Notes under the pieces: generated by a model
Told to the model about the DNA's origin: nothing
What the model saw: only the letters and a program-made list of their open reading frames with translations
Databases searched by the model: none
Made by a program: the position numbers and the translations under genes
Assembly: GCA_964406465.1 (NCBI GenBank)
Contig: CAYORT010000001.1
Span: 62,001-126,000, forward strand
Origin: JAHEZL01 sp964406465
Lineage (GTDB): Bacteria > Bacteroidota > Bacteroidia > Flavobacteriales_C > GCA-002722245
Reading direction: 5' to 3'
Length of the DNA: 64,000 bases
In this document: positions 1 through 7,739 of the stretch, one piece after another
How the letters are laid out: each line of letters begins with the position of its first letter
Numbering within the stretch: position 1 is the first letter of the stretch

Positions 1-2257
1 TGGCCGCAATAACTGCAATAGTATAAGTTCCCGCATTGCTCACAGAGATGGATTGACTATTACTGGTAAATCCATTCGGACCGGTCCAAGAATATGAGCT
101 ATAACCAGCACCTGCGTTTAAGTTGATGTTTGCGCCAGAACATACAGTTGCGTCGGCAACATTCACTGATGCTGATTTAAAAGCTAGTGTAGCCGAAGCA
201 GAGGTGCTACAGCCATTGCTAGTAACATTTACAGTATATATTCCAGCGGTTTTAGCCTTGGTAGTTTGCGCTGTCCCCGTTCCTTGGTTGCTCCATACAA
301 ATGAAGAACCAGTATTTCCTGCATCGAAAGTAGTAGAATCACCTGTACAAATCGTTTGGTTGGCCATATTAACAATAGGTTTTGCTTTCAAGGAGAGATG
401 TGCGGTATCACTGGCCGAACAGCCATTTGCAGTCACTGTTACGGTATATCTTCCTTCCACTTTAGCTTTGGTGGTTTGAGAACTGCCAGTACCTAAATCA
501 CTCCATAGATAAGTTGCACCAACGATTCCTGCGTCGAAAGTGGTTGAATCACCAGCGCAAATGGATTTGTTGGCTACATCTACAGTGGGTGGGGGAGTAA
601 TCGTAAGAGTTGCCGATCCAGAAGCCGAGCATCCATTTGAAGTGACAGAAACGCTGTATGTACCCGCAGTTGATGCTGTAGTGGTTTGTAAGTTGCCAGT
701 ACCTTGATTGCTCCAAACATAAGTTGCCCCAACATTTCCTGCATCAAAAGTGGTAGAACCCCCTGTACAAATGCTTTTATTCGCCATTGATACTACCGGT
801 AGTGCTTTAACAATGATGGTTCTTTGCGCATAGGTTGGGCAGCCTGGTACTGGCGAAGTTAAGGTGTATCTAACTGTATAAGAACCTGCTGGTGTTGAAG
901 AAGTAGTGGTAAAAGTGCTACCCACCATGGTCGGCCAGTTTGCCCCTGAGCCTTGCACACTCCAAGTGCCAGCTTTTGTAGTTCCTTTTACAAATGCCGA
1001 TAAGTCGCTAGTTGCCGCAGCACAAATGGCAACATTTAAGTTGTTTAAGTTGGTATCTAGAGCATCGCATACAGGCGCCGAACAAGCGAACATTTGAGGT
1101 AAGCCAGGCTGAACATAATTTCCTACGTTGTATCCATTTTGCGTGAAGCCAATACCTGCAGGTGTGGCCGTAGTGGAGTTCGGATTCGTAATCGTGGAAA
1201 GATGTCGTTGAAAGTCTTCTTCTCTTTTGGCAATATATAGAACGCCATCTGGTCCGGTTACAATTTCTCCAAATGCAATTGAACCGCTTACATTTAATTT
1301 TGTGGTTGTATTTGTATTTAAATTGTAGTGTAAAATTTTCTCATAATCGAAACTTGTTACATATAATATATTTCCATCTGGAGACCATTCGGTTCCGTAT
1401 CCATCAAATCTACCATCGGCAGGAATATACAATTGAGTTTGCGGGCCGCTAACAACTCCAGTATATCTATTGAAATTTAAAACGTGTGTACCGCAAGGCC
1501 ATGAGCCCGTCATAGCTATTTTATTTCCTAAAGAATTAATTGCTAAACTTCCTCTTGCCCCTTGGTAACCTGGTGCCGCATTTAGATTGTCGGCTATTCC
1601 GTTATCGAATTGATTCACCTTGGAAACAGTTGAAGTAATTACACTTCCAACACCATTAGCCGTTACCAAAACACTGTAAAAATTATTGTCATTTATGCCA
1701 TGTGTAACCACCCAAACAGAGTCGCAGTTTCCAACAAAGGTTTGCATCTCAGCGGTGTTCAATTGCAATAAATTATCTTTCGATACTAGGTCACCCTGTC
1801 CGCCGTTAAGCGCCATGTCGATCACATGATATCTCCAACCTTGGGTGTGAAATCCATCACATGACTGTGTTGTAAAAAGCAAGTATTTAGTTGCTGAGCC
1901 AGGCCATTTGAATGATAATGCTCCTTGCACGGCACTGGCGATTGCCGGATTGTTGTTTTTATCTTCAATTGTGCCTTGAAGCGGTGCATTGCCCAATGCT
2001 GTCATCTTTTGATGGTTCTTGTTGTACACAAACATTCCATCTGAATACCAAAGTAAGTTGCCTGCTGCATCACTTTGTGTGGTTAGTGATTCGTAAAAGT
2101 TTATGCTTGTTCCGGTAGTTACGCTAGAGGGAGTTCCTCCTGTAAAATCAATACCAAAGGAAGTTCCAGCCTTATCTGAAAAGTACCAAAGTGTATTCTG
2201 TGCCTTACTTGAAGCAATGGCAAGAAATAGGGAAATAATTAAAATTTTTGTTTTCAT
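1..2257 (-). CDS. Large secreted repeat protein, C-terminus cut by window edge
   Basis: Translating the minus strand from the ATG at 2257 gives 752 codons with no stop before the window edge, so the true protein is larger. It begins with a signal peptide, MKTKILIISLFLAIASSKAQ, typical of Bacteroidota exported proteins. Residues about 21-400 start with NTLWYFSDKAG and contain repeated SPDG/GPDGVLYIA-like segments, resembling the beta-propeller-like head of T9SS surface proteins. From about residue 480 there are tandem Ig/PKD-like modules of roughly 70-80 residues. Many such proteins end in a gliding-motility type (type B) T9SS domain, but that end is outside the window. Likely an adhesin or surface-structural protein; no enzymatic motif was seen. 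The frame was checked for stops across the repeat region. Confidence 0.85.
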   Translation of the reverse strand, partial: MKTKILIISLFLAIASSKAQNTLWYFSDKAGTSFGIDFTGGTPSSVTTGTSINFYESLTTQSDAAGNLLWYSDGMFVYNKNHQKMTALGNAPLQGTIEDKNNNPAIASAVQGALSFKWPGSATKYLLFTTQSCDGFHTQGWRYHVIDMALNGGQGDLVSKDNLLQLNTAEMQTFVGNCDSVWVVTHGINDNNFYSVLVTANGVGSVITSTVSKVNQFDNGIADNLNAAPGYQGARGSLAINSLGNKIAMTGSWPCGTHVLNFNRYTGVVSGPQTQLYIPADGRFDGYGTEWSPDGNILYVTSFDYEKILHYNLNTNTTTKLNVSGSIAFGEIVTGPDGVLYIAKREEDFQRHLSTITNPNSTTATPAGIGFTQNGYNVGNYVQPGLPQMFACSAPVCDALDTNLNNLNVAICAAATSDLSAFVKGTTKAGTWSVQGSGANWPTMVGSTFTTTSSTPAGSYTVRYTLTSPVPGCPTYAQRTIIVKALPVVSMANKSICTGGSTTFDAGNVGATYVWSNQGTGNLQTTTASTAGTYSVSVTSNGCSASGSATLTITPPPTVDVANKSICAGDSTTFDAGIVGATYLWSDLGTGSSQTTKAKVEGRYTVTVTANGCSASDTAHLSLKAKPIVNMANQTICTGDSTTFDAGNTGSSFVWSNQGTGTAQTTKAKTAGIYTVNVTSNGCSTSASATLAFKSASVNVADATVCSGANINLNAGAGYSSYSWTGPNGFTSNSQSISVSNAGTYTIAVIAA
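2..815 (-). repeat. Tandem Ig/PKD-like modules in the surface protein
   Basis: Three similar modules and a more divergent fourth follow each other on the minus strand (roughly 815-610, 605-400, 385-190 and 175-2). Each carries the pattern V-x-(V/M)-A-N-x-(S/T)-I-C-(A/T)-G-(D/G)-S-T-T-F-D-A-G, then W-S-(N/D)-x-G-T-G and a closing Y-(T/S)-V-x-V-T-x-N-G-C. The DNA is also clearly repeated, for example the plus-strand words cctgcatcgaaagt and ttgctcca recur. Such arrays form stalks of Bacteroidota adhesins and are prone to copy-number change. Boundaries are approximate. Confidence 0.8.
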
Positions 2258-2483
2258 AAAAGTTGAGTTCAACATGAAAACAAAAAACGACAATGAAATT
2301 TATAGCAGAACTATATAGTACCCGACATTCAATACCTCGGTTGAGGTCTTTAATAAGACATTTGGTGCACCTTAGAATATTAAAATAGCGTTGCCTGTAA
2401 ATTCTTTACATTTTGAAGAAAACGTATGGACAAAATAGAGACATTGCTCAATTTTAGAGGGTTTACAAACCAACAACATTTTT

Positions 2484-3233
2484 TTACACACCTAGCACTT
2501 CTTTTAATTTTCCGTAGCCCATTCTGCTTAGGGGAATTTTTACTCCGCTTTTTAGCAAGGCAATGTGACTTCCTTTTTCCGACGCTTCAATTTTTGTGAT
2601 TTGTTGCAAATTCAAGATATACGATCTGTGCACGCGTAAAAAATCGGTTTTGTCGAGTACCTCCTCAAAATGCGACATCGTTTTTTTCTTAAGATGGTAA
2701 GTGTCTTTGGTGAAAATTTTCACGTAGTCATCGTATGCTTCAATGTACATGATATCTTGGGCAGGAATAATTCTAATGTTGCTGCCATTTTTAACTACTA
2801 CGCGACTGCTTTCTTCGGGAGATCGCGTTTCACTCACTAAAGCTTGTGTATTATTTTGAGCTATTTCTGTTTTATTTTGTTCGCGTTGTTGCATCCATTT
2901 TTGCAATGCTTTATCGAAGCGATCTTTGCTAAAAGGCTTTAGTAAATAATCAACTGCATGAGCTTCAAAAGCTTTAATGGCATATTCATCAAAAGCTGTG
3001 GTGAAGATAACAGATGGAGCTGGGTCTAAAAGTTCAAGCATTTCAAATCCATTTATTTTGGGCATTTGAATATCCAAAAAAATCAAATCGGGTTGATGTT
3101 GCATAATGGCCTTTACGCCGTCAAATCCGTCGTTACATTCTTGCACTACAGTGATGTTTTCGTATGCTCCTAAATACTCTTTCACGATGCTTCTTGCCAA
3201 AGGTTCATCGTCTATTAAAACTACTTTAATCAT
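2484..3233 (-). CDS. LytTR-family response regulator
   Basis: 249 residues. Residues 1-115 form a receiver domain with the acidic pair D8/D9, phospho-acceptor D54 (in LIFLDIQMPK), a conserved Ser/Thr around 79 and K99 (in YLLKP). Residues about 140-247 form a LytTR DNA-binding domain (VVVKNGSNIRIIP, FLRVHRSYILNL, IPLSRMGYGKLKEVL). It is the output partner of the histidine kinase immediately upstream, and the reading frames overlap by 8 bp (3226-3233), which implies translational coupling. In Bacteroidota such pairs usually control envelope or transport genes. Here the LiaF-like protein and ABC exporter next to it are the obvious candidate targets, but that is inference. Confidence 0.93.
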   Translation of the reverse strand: MIKVVLIDDEPLARSIVKEYLGAYENITVVQECNDGFDGVKAIMQHQPDLIFLDIQMPKINGFEMLELLDPAPSVIFTTAFDEYAIKAFEAHAVDYLLKPFSKDRFDKALQKWMQQREQNKTEIAQNNTQALVSETRSPEESSRVVVKNGSNIRIIPAQDIMYIEAYDDYVKIFTKDTYHLKKKTMSHFEEVLDKTDFLRVHRSYILNLQQITKIEASEKGSHIALLKSGVKIPLSRMGYGKLKEVLGV

Positions 3234-4275
3234 GACTAATTTGTTGAGGTATTTTTACTGTTGTTACAAACATATTTTCTTTTTGCTGTGCAATCAATAA
3301 ATCATTTCTGTGATATAACAAATGCAATCTTCGTTGTATTGAATTTAAGCCAAAGCCCGTTCCTTTTTTTGGTTTCGAGGTATTTGAATCATAAGGATTT
3401 TCAACTTGAACGATTAAAAATTGTGCTTCTTTTTTGCACGATATTTTAATTAGTGTTTCACCAATGGTATCGTACAATCCAAATTTAATTGCATTTTCTA
3501 AAATGGGTTGTAAAAGCAAAGTAGGTATATATTGGTGAAGCGCTTCGTCGTTACTTTGTATTTCTGTTTTGAGTCGGTGACCAAAACGCACTTTTTCAAT
3601 TTCTAAATACAAATTGAGGTGTTGTAATTCATCTTTTAGTTTTACCAATTGTTGATCATCCTTCTTTAAAGTACCGCGAAGGAAATCTGATAATTGCTGA
3701 ATCATTTTTCTTGCTTCTTCTGGTCGGCTACCAGCCAAAGCACTAATAGAGTTAAGGCTGTTGAACAAAAAGTGAGGTTGTATTTGTTGACGCAAATTAG
3801 ATAGTTCAGCTTCTCTAAGTAATCTTTCTGCATCTTCTTTTCTGGCAATGCTTTCGGCTTCATCTTTCATTTGGCGCATCAACCAAGAAATTACTGCCAT
3901 AAACGAGATCATTAAGAAAGCGAAGATGAAACGAATGGGCATTGATAATTTTAGAAATACCAGATATTGTTCATTGTCACTAAAAACCAGTTGTAGAATC
4001 CATCTAATGGCAATTGTCGACAAGAATGCTAGCGCAATACTCCAAGCAAAACGATACCATCTGTTTTTGGGGTTGGGCGTATAATATCTAGCGGTAATCT
4101 CAGTGGTGTAACCAGCTATGGTAATTAAAATGTTTGATATGGAGGCGTCTATCAATGCTTCACTTAGCTTAAGGCCTAGTCGATGCAACACCAATGTTTG
4201 TATGGCAATCCAAATTAACCACCAAACACCATAGGTGAAAATCATGTTTCTATATGAAAGTGCTGAAGGACTCAA
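3226..4275 (-). CDS. LytS-type sensor histidine kinase
   Basis: 349 residues. The N-terminal 130 residues hold about four hydrophobic membrane segments (around 10-30, 45-60, 75-95, 112-132) with no large extracellular sensor, as in intramembrane-sensing kinases. A short coiled coil follows (135-165), then the His_kinase (PF06580) box QIQPHFLFNSLNSISAL with the phospho-accepting H168. The N-box is LQPILENAIKFGL near 256-268 and the ATP-lid glycines GTGFGLNSIQRRL lie near 305. It overlaps the response regulator by 8 bp and sits 8 bp after the LiaF-like gene, so the three form one operon. The signal is unknown; the LiaF-like neighbour suggests membrane damage or antibiotic stress. Confidence 0.93.
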   Translation of the reverse strand: MSPSALSYRNMIFTYGVWWLIWIAIQTLVLHRLGLKLSEALIDASISNILITIAGYTTEITARYYTPNPKNRWYRFAWSIALAFLSTIAIRWILQLVFSDNEQYLVFLKLSMPIRFIFAFLMISFMAVISWLMRQMKDEAESIARKEDAERLLREAELSNLRQQIQPHFLFNSLNSISALAGSRPEEARKMIQQLSDFLRGTLKKDDQQLVKLKDELQHLNLYLEIEKVRFGHRLKTEIQSNDEALHQYIPTLLLQPILENAIKFGLYDTIGETLIKISCKKEAQFLIVQVENPYDSNTSKPKKGTGFGLNSIQRRLHLLYHRNDLLIAQQKENMFVTTVKIPQQISHD

Positions 4276-4283
4276 ACCAAAAA

Positions 4284-5057
4284 CTAAATACTTTTTATCT
4301 CAATACCGCCAAAAACTAAATTCCCTTTCAAGATAAGAATTTTGTCTTCGCTACCTACCACATCGTTTTTAATTTGTCTCTTGTCATCGATACCTCCCAT
4401 GACAGTCGTGATTTCCGATTTTACCTTCCAGTGCTGCGGGATGATCATTTTAATACCACCAAATACCTGAGTAATATCTATTTCGGCTTTTTCAGCCATG
4501 TCGCACTGACTAAAATTCAGTTCAGCCCCACCAAAGATGGTGCGCATTTCGCCACCTTGAAAATTTTTAGATACTATGTTTTTTTTTACACCGCCAAAGA
4601 CAATGTCGAAATGAATTCTATCCTCGGTTGATTTATCTTCTGTTTTACAGTTTCTACTGTTACCACAATGTCTCCAATCTTTACCAAAACGATGCTTTCG
4701 GCGGGGTTTAAACATGATGAGTAAACCAATTGCAATAATTAAAGCGGGCCATAAAATATTTTCGATTTTGCAAGTAGGCATTAAATCTTGAGTAACCAAG
4801 AAAATACCACCTACCAAAACAAAAAACGACCAGCCGAATGTTCTAAACTTTTCTTTAACCGCTACATGTAAGCCAATCGCAATCAAAAGCATTTTCCAGC
4901 TAAACACCCAATCAGGAATATTTGATCCCAGCTCTTTAGCAAGATAAAGGGAACCTGCTACCACCACTAAAAACCCACCAAAGAATTTACCTCTTTTGTG
5001 TTTTTTCTCCCATTCTTCAGGATTGAAATATTCGTTATAATTATCTTGTGCTTCCAT
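4284..5057 (-). CDS. LiaF-like membrane stress protein
   Basis: 257 residues from the ATG at 5057 (MEAQDNYNEYFNPEEW); a frame extension to a TTG at 5078 exists, but that TTG lies inside the predicted -7 promoter element. After a polar N-terminus there are about four short hydrophobic helices (residues 25-115), then a His/Arg-rich stretch. The C-terminal half is a beta-rich domain with repeated F-G-G motifs (FGGVKKN, FGGAELNF, FGGIKMII, MGGIDD, FGGIEIKS), the hallmark of LiaF/DUF2154-type cell-wall-active-antibiotic response domains. In Firmicutes LiaF restrains the LiaSR two-component system. The first position in an operon with a kinase/regulator pair fits a similar feedback role here, which is inferred. 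Confidence 0.8.
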   Translation of the reverse strand: MEAQDNYNEYFNPEEWEKKHKRGKFFGGFLVVVAGSLYLAKELGSNIPDWVFSWKMLLIAIGLHVAVKEKFRTFGWSFFVLVGGIFLVTQDLMPTCKIENILWPALIIAIGLLIMFKPRRKHRFGKDWRHCGNSRNCKTEDKSTEDRIHFDIVFGGVKKNIVSKNFQGGEMRTIFGGAELNFSQCDMAEKAEIDITQVFGGIKMIIPQHWKVKSEITTVMGGIDDKRQIKNDVVGSEDKILILKGNLVFGGIEIKSI

Positions 5058-5075
5058 TTTTAAATTGTTATAAGG

Positions 5076-5106
5076 CAAATGTATAGTAGGAATATGGGGG
5101 GTGCAA
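5076..5106 (-). promoter_or_regulatory. Bacteroidota-type promoter of the LiaF-like/kinase/regulator operon
   Basis: Read on the minus strand: a TTG at 5106-5104, a 20-bp spacer, then TACATTTG at 5083-5076, matching the primary sigma-factor consensus of Bacteroidota (TTG/TTTG, 19-21 bp, TAnnTTTG). The -7 element ends 18 bp before the ATG at 5057. Confidence 0.7.
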
Positions 5107-5228
5107 TAGAAAATAGGCGAGTTGGCGGTGAGGGGCGGTGAATGGAAAGAAACAGAGTGAGTGTGAGAGGGAGCGTTATGTTATGCAGGTTGTTTTTTCT
5201 CAGAACCCCCTGTCGCACTTACCCAGTA

Positions 5229-6284
5229 TCAATACCACTTATAAACTTTCAATGCAATTAAATACAATACAGCACCAATTCCTGATAAGGTTAGGAAAGC
5301 TGGCATTACATCCATGATGCCGGCGCCCTCAATAAATACACTTCTAATATTGTCGGCGAGCGAGGTTAGCGGAAAATACTTAATTACCGGTACCAGCCAT
5401 TCAGGGAAATTGTGATAACTGAAGAAGATACCAGATGTTATCATCATCGGCATTACTACGGCATTAATAAGTCCGTTACCAATTTGAGTATTCGATGTGC
5501 GCGACGATGCCAAAACAGCCAGTCCAAAAAAGATGATGTTGCCCGCAATGATCATTGCAATTAAAGCCAAAATACTTCCTTGAATTTCTATGTCGAAATA
5601 TAAGGTAGCAAAGCTTAATAGTAGCAAAGCTTCGGCAAAGCTGATGATGATTCTTGTTACCAAATGCGATGTTAGAAAAATGGTTTTGTTCATTGGTGTG
5701 GCAATCATTCTTCTCAATAGTTTTTTTGAACGGCGATCTATTAAACTATAAGAAATTCCCCACATACACGCCATCATGATATTGAGTGCGAGTAATCCTG
5801 GAAGCAAGAAGTCGATATAGCGAGTGCCAACTTCATCGAAAGTTTGAATGTCGCTACCATCATTTTTAATATTTTTTATTGCGGCGTTAATTTGCACATA
5901 AGCCATTTGCGCTTCGGCATTTTTTGGATCGAAATGGTAGATGGTACTATCGCCTTTGTCTACAACAACCAACGAAACTTTCCCTTGTTTAATTTTTTCT
6001 ATGGCTTCATTCCATGTTGATTTTTGAAAATGATAAGTTGTAAATCCCGACTTTTCATTACCAATTTTTTTGTCGTTGCTATTGGCTAAGAATGGTTCGA
6101 TGGTAGAAACGCTTTTGCTTTCTTGCACCCACGCTATATTTCTAGATTGGTCGGCTTTTGAAGTGAAGGCAATACCTAAGCCCCAAGCCATTAAAATAGG
6201 AAAACCAAAAGCCCAAAAGAGAATTCCGGGTTCGCGATAGAATTCGCGCAATTGTAAAAGTATGAGTTGTGAAAGTTGTTTCAT
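5229..6284 (-). CDS. ABC-2 type transporter permease
   Basis: 351 residues. Topology is that of ABC-2 permeases: one N-terminal membrane helix (about 20-40), a long periplasmic loop (about 45-155) and five hydrophobic segments in the C-terminal half (about 160-350). The motif LLPGLLALNIMMACMWG precedes the core, and a re-entrant region with MMITSGIFFSYHNFPEWL matches the family. It lies 38 bp downstream of the ATPase gene on the same strand, forming an exporter pair. The cargo is not evident; drug, lipid or peptide export are all possible. The stretch between this gene and the LiaF-like gene (5079-5228) holds only that operon's promoter. Confidence 0.9.
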   Translation of the reverse strand: MKQLSQLILLQLREFYREPGILFWAFGFPILMAWGLGIAFTSKADQSRNIAWVQESKSVSTIEPFLANSNDKKIGNEKSGFTTYHFQKSTWNEAIEKIKQGKVSLVVVDKGDSTIYHFDPKNAEAQMAYVQINAAIKNIKNDGSDIQTFDEVGTRYIDFLLPGLLALNIMMACMWGISYSLIDRRSKKLLRRMIATPMNKTIFLTSHLVTRIIISFAEALLLLSFATLYFDIEIQGSILALIAMIIAGNIIFFGLAVLASSRTSNTQIGNGLINAVVMPMMITSGIFFSYHNFPEWLVPVIKYFPLTSLADNIRSVFIEGAGIMDVMPAFLTLSGIGAVLYLIALKVYKWY

Positions 6285-6291
6285 TTTGCTC

Positions 6292-6312
6292 GTTCAATGT
6301 TTAATGTTCAAT
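6292..6312. repeat. Heptamer microsatellite (GTTCAAT)x3 between ABC genes
   Basis: Three consecutive 7-bp units, gttcaat-gtttaat-gttcaat, sit in the 38-bp gap between the ATPase and permease genes. The same heptamer family recurs inside ileS at 22088-22115. Replication slippage here would alter the spacing between the two genes. Confidence 0.6.
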
Positions 6313-6322
6313 GTTAGAAGAG

Positions 6323-7258
6323 TTACTCGGTTAACCTTCTTCCTGTCATGGCAATGAATAAATCATCTAGAGTCATTTTTCGGCACTCCAAAGTTTTTAC
6401 TTTTCTGTTTTGTTTTTTCATTTCTTCGAGGAAGATAGGAAGGTAAGAAATGATGTCATCTACATGGATTTGCCATTTTTCATTTTTGCTGTCAAAAATC
6501 ATTTTCTTTTTACCAGCACCATCAGGTAAACTAACAGATTCATTGGCTTCTTCCACACTAAATTCAATAAGTTCGGTACTTCCTGTTTTTGATAGCAATT
6601 CGTCAACAGTACCTTGGGCCAAGATATTTCCTTTATCTAAAATCACAATTTTATCGCACAAATAATCTGCCTCTTCCATGTAGTGTGTGGTAAGAATCAT
6701 GGTGATTTTGTTTTCTTTTTTCAGCTTAAAGAGAATATCCCAAATTTCTCTTCGCGCAGTTGGATCTAAACCTGTAGTTGGTTCATCTAACAAAATTATT
6801 TCGGGTTGATTGATAAGTGCTAGGCCTAAGGCTAAACGCTGACGTTGTCCGCCAGATAAGTGTTTCACAAAGGCTGTGGCTTTTTCAGTAAGATTCACCA
6901 AATGTAAAATCTCATCTACGCGGTCGTTATTAATGTTGTAAAATGATGCAAAAAGTTGCGCAGTTTCTTTCACTTTTAGCTTGTCGAAGAAGTGAGTTTC
7001 TTGCAATGAAATTCCTAAAATTCTATGCAATTCATCTTCATGATCTTTCCAGGTTTTACCGTTGATAATGATATCGCCTTCATCTTGTTTTTGAATGCCT
7101 TCAATCATTTCCATTAGCGTTGTTTTACCCGCACCATTCGGACCAAGCAACGCAATGAATTCACCTTTTTCAATATCTAAGTTAACACCTTGTACAGCTT
7201 TTACTTCCTTAAAAGTTTTGCGTACGTTTTGTATGGATATGGCAATGTTTGTGCTCAC
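6323..7258 (-). CDS. ABC transporter ATP-binding protein
   Basis: 311 residues with a full nucleotide-binding domain: Walker A GPNGAGKTT (about residues 39-47), Q-loop near 85, signature LSGGQRQRLALGLAL (about 133-147), Walker B IILLDEPTTGLDP (about 153-165) and the switch histidine in TTHYMEEADYL. The C-terminal 90 residues form an accessory domain common in DrrA/CcmA-like ATPases. It pairs with the ABC-2 permease just downstream. It resembles drug/lipid exporters, but no substrate can be inferred. Confidence 0.95.
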   Translation of the reverse strand: MSTNIAISIQNVRKTFKEVKAVQGVNLDIEKGEFIALLGPNGAGKTTLMEMIEGIQKQDEGDIIINGKTWKDHEDELHRILGISLQETHFFDKLKVKETAQLFASFYNINNDRVDEILHLVNLTEKATAFVKHLSGGQRQRLALGLALINQPEIILLDEPTTGLDPTARREIWDILFKLKKENKITMILTTHYMEEADYLCDKIVILDKGNILAQGTVDELLSKTGSTELIEFSVEEANESVSLPDGAGKKKMIFDSKNEKWQIHVDDIISYLPIFLEEMKKQNRKVKTLECRKMTLDDLFIAMTGRRLTE

Positions 7259-7286
7259 AAGAATTTGTTTTTTGTGAAGTTAATAA

Positions 7287-7496
7287 TTAAGCGCAAACAA
7301 ACTCAAACCTCTTCACCATTTTCCCATCTAATTCCACTTCTTCGTTAAACATTTTCTCGGGTCTAATCCATAGTTTTTCTTCACCATACATGGGACGATA
7401 AACAACAAAAGTTTCTAATGTTTCTGAGTGTGTTGCCACGTCAATGACTTTATAGAGTTTGTTTTTGTAGTGACGGTAAATGCCGGGATGGGTCAT
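7287..7496 (-). CDS. DUF1653 family small protein
   Basis: 69 residues: starts THPGIYRHYKNKLYKVIDVATHSET, then VVYRPMYGEEKLWIRPEKMF and ends KMVKRFEFV. This is the whole DUF1653 (PF07866) pattern (G-x-Y-R-H-Y-K...A-x-H-S-E-T...V-Y-R...W-x-R-P...M-F...R-F). The domain is a small beta fold of unknown function, widespread in bacteria. The gene is 28 bp upstream of the ABC ATPase and could be co-transcribed with it. Confidence 0.9.
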   Translation of the reverse strand: MTHPGIYRHYKNKLYKVIDVATHSETLETFVVYRPMYGEEKLWIRPEKMFNEEVELDGKMVKRFEFVCA

Positions 7497-7538
7497 ATTG
7501 TTTTTTTATTTCTTAGCAAAATACAGAGTTTAGTGAAG

Positions 7539-7578
7539 AAAAAAAACCGCCGCGCAATCTGGGAAATCGCGCAGCGGC
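7539..7578 (-). terminator. GC-rich hairpin with T-run, reading left
   Basis: Arms CCGCcGCGC (7547-7555) and GCGCaGCGG (about 7569-7577) pair with one internal C-A mismatch around a loop of about 13 nt. On the minus strand the stem is followed by eight T (7546-7539), the form of a rho-independent terminator. It lies in the 243-bp gap between DUF1653 and the metalloprotease, with no minus-strand ORF behind it. Confidence 0.5.
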
Positions 7579-7739
7579 CAAACACTACTCTTAATCCTAC
7601 AAAAAAGACAGAACCGTTTTTGTTAGAATTATATATCGTTAATGTCGAAATAGCGAAAAGGTAACCGAGGAAATCAAAATATTTTTTCTTAATTTACCAT
7701 TCAAGGGTTTCTCGGCATACTGTTAATACTATTTACCTC

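Noticed and set aside
123..1097. Plus-strand open frames at the left edge
   Set aside because: They are shadows of the repeat-rich minus-strand surface protein, whose frame is open through the window edge and has a signal peptide.
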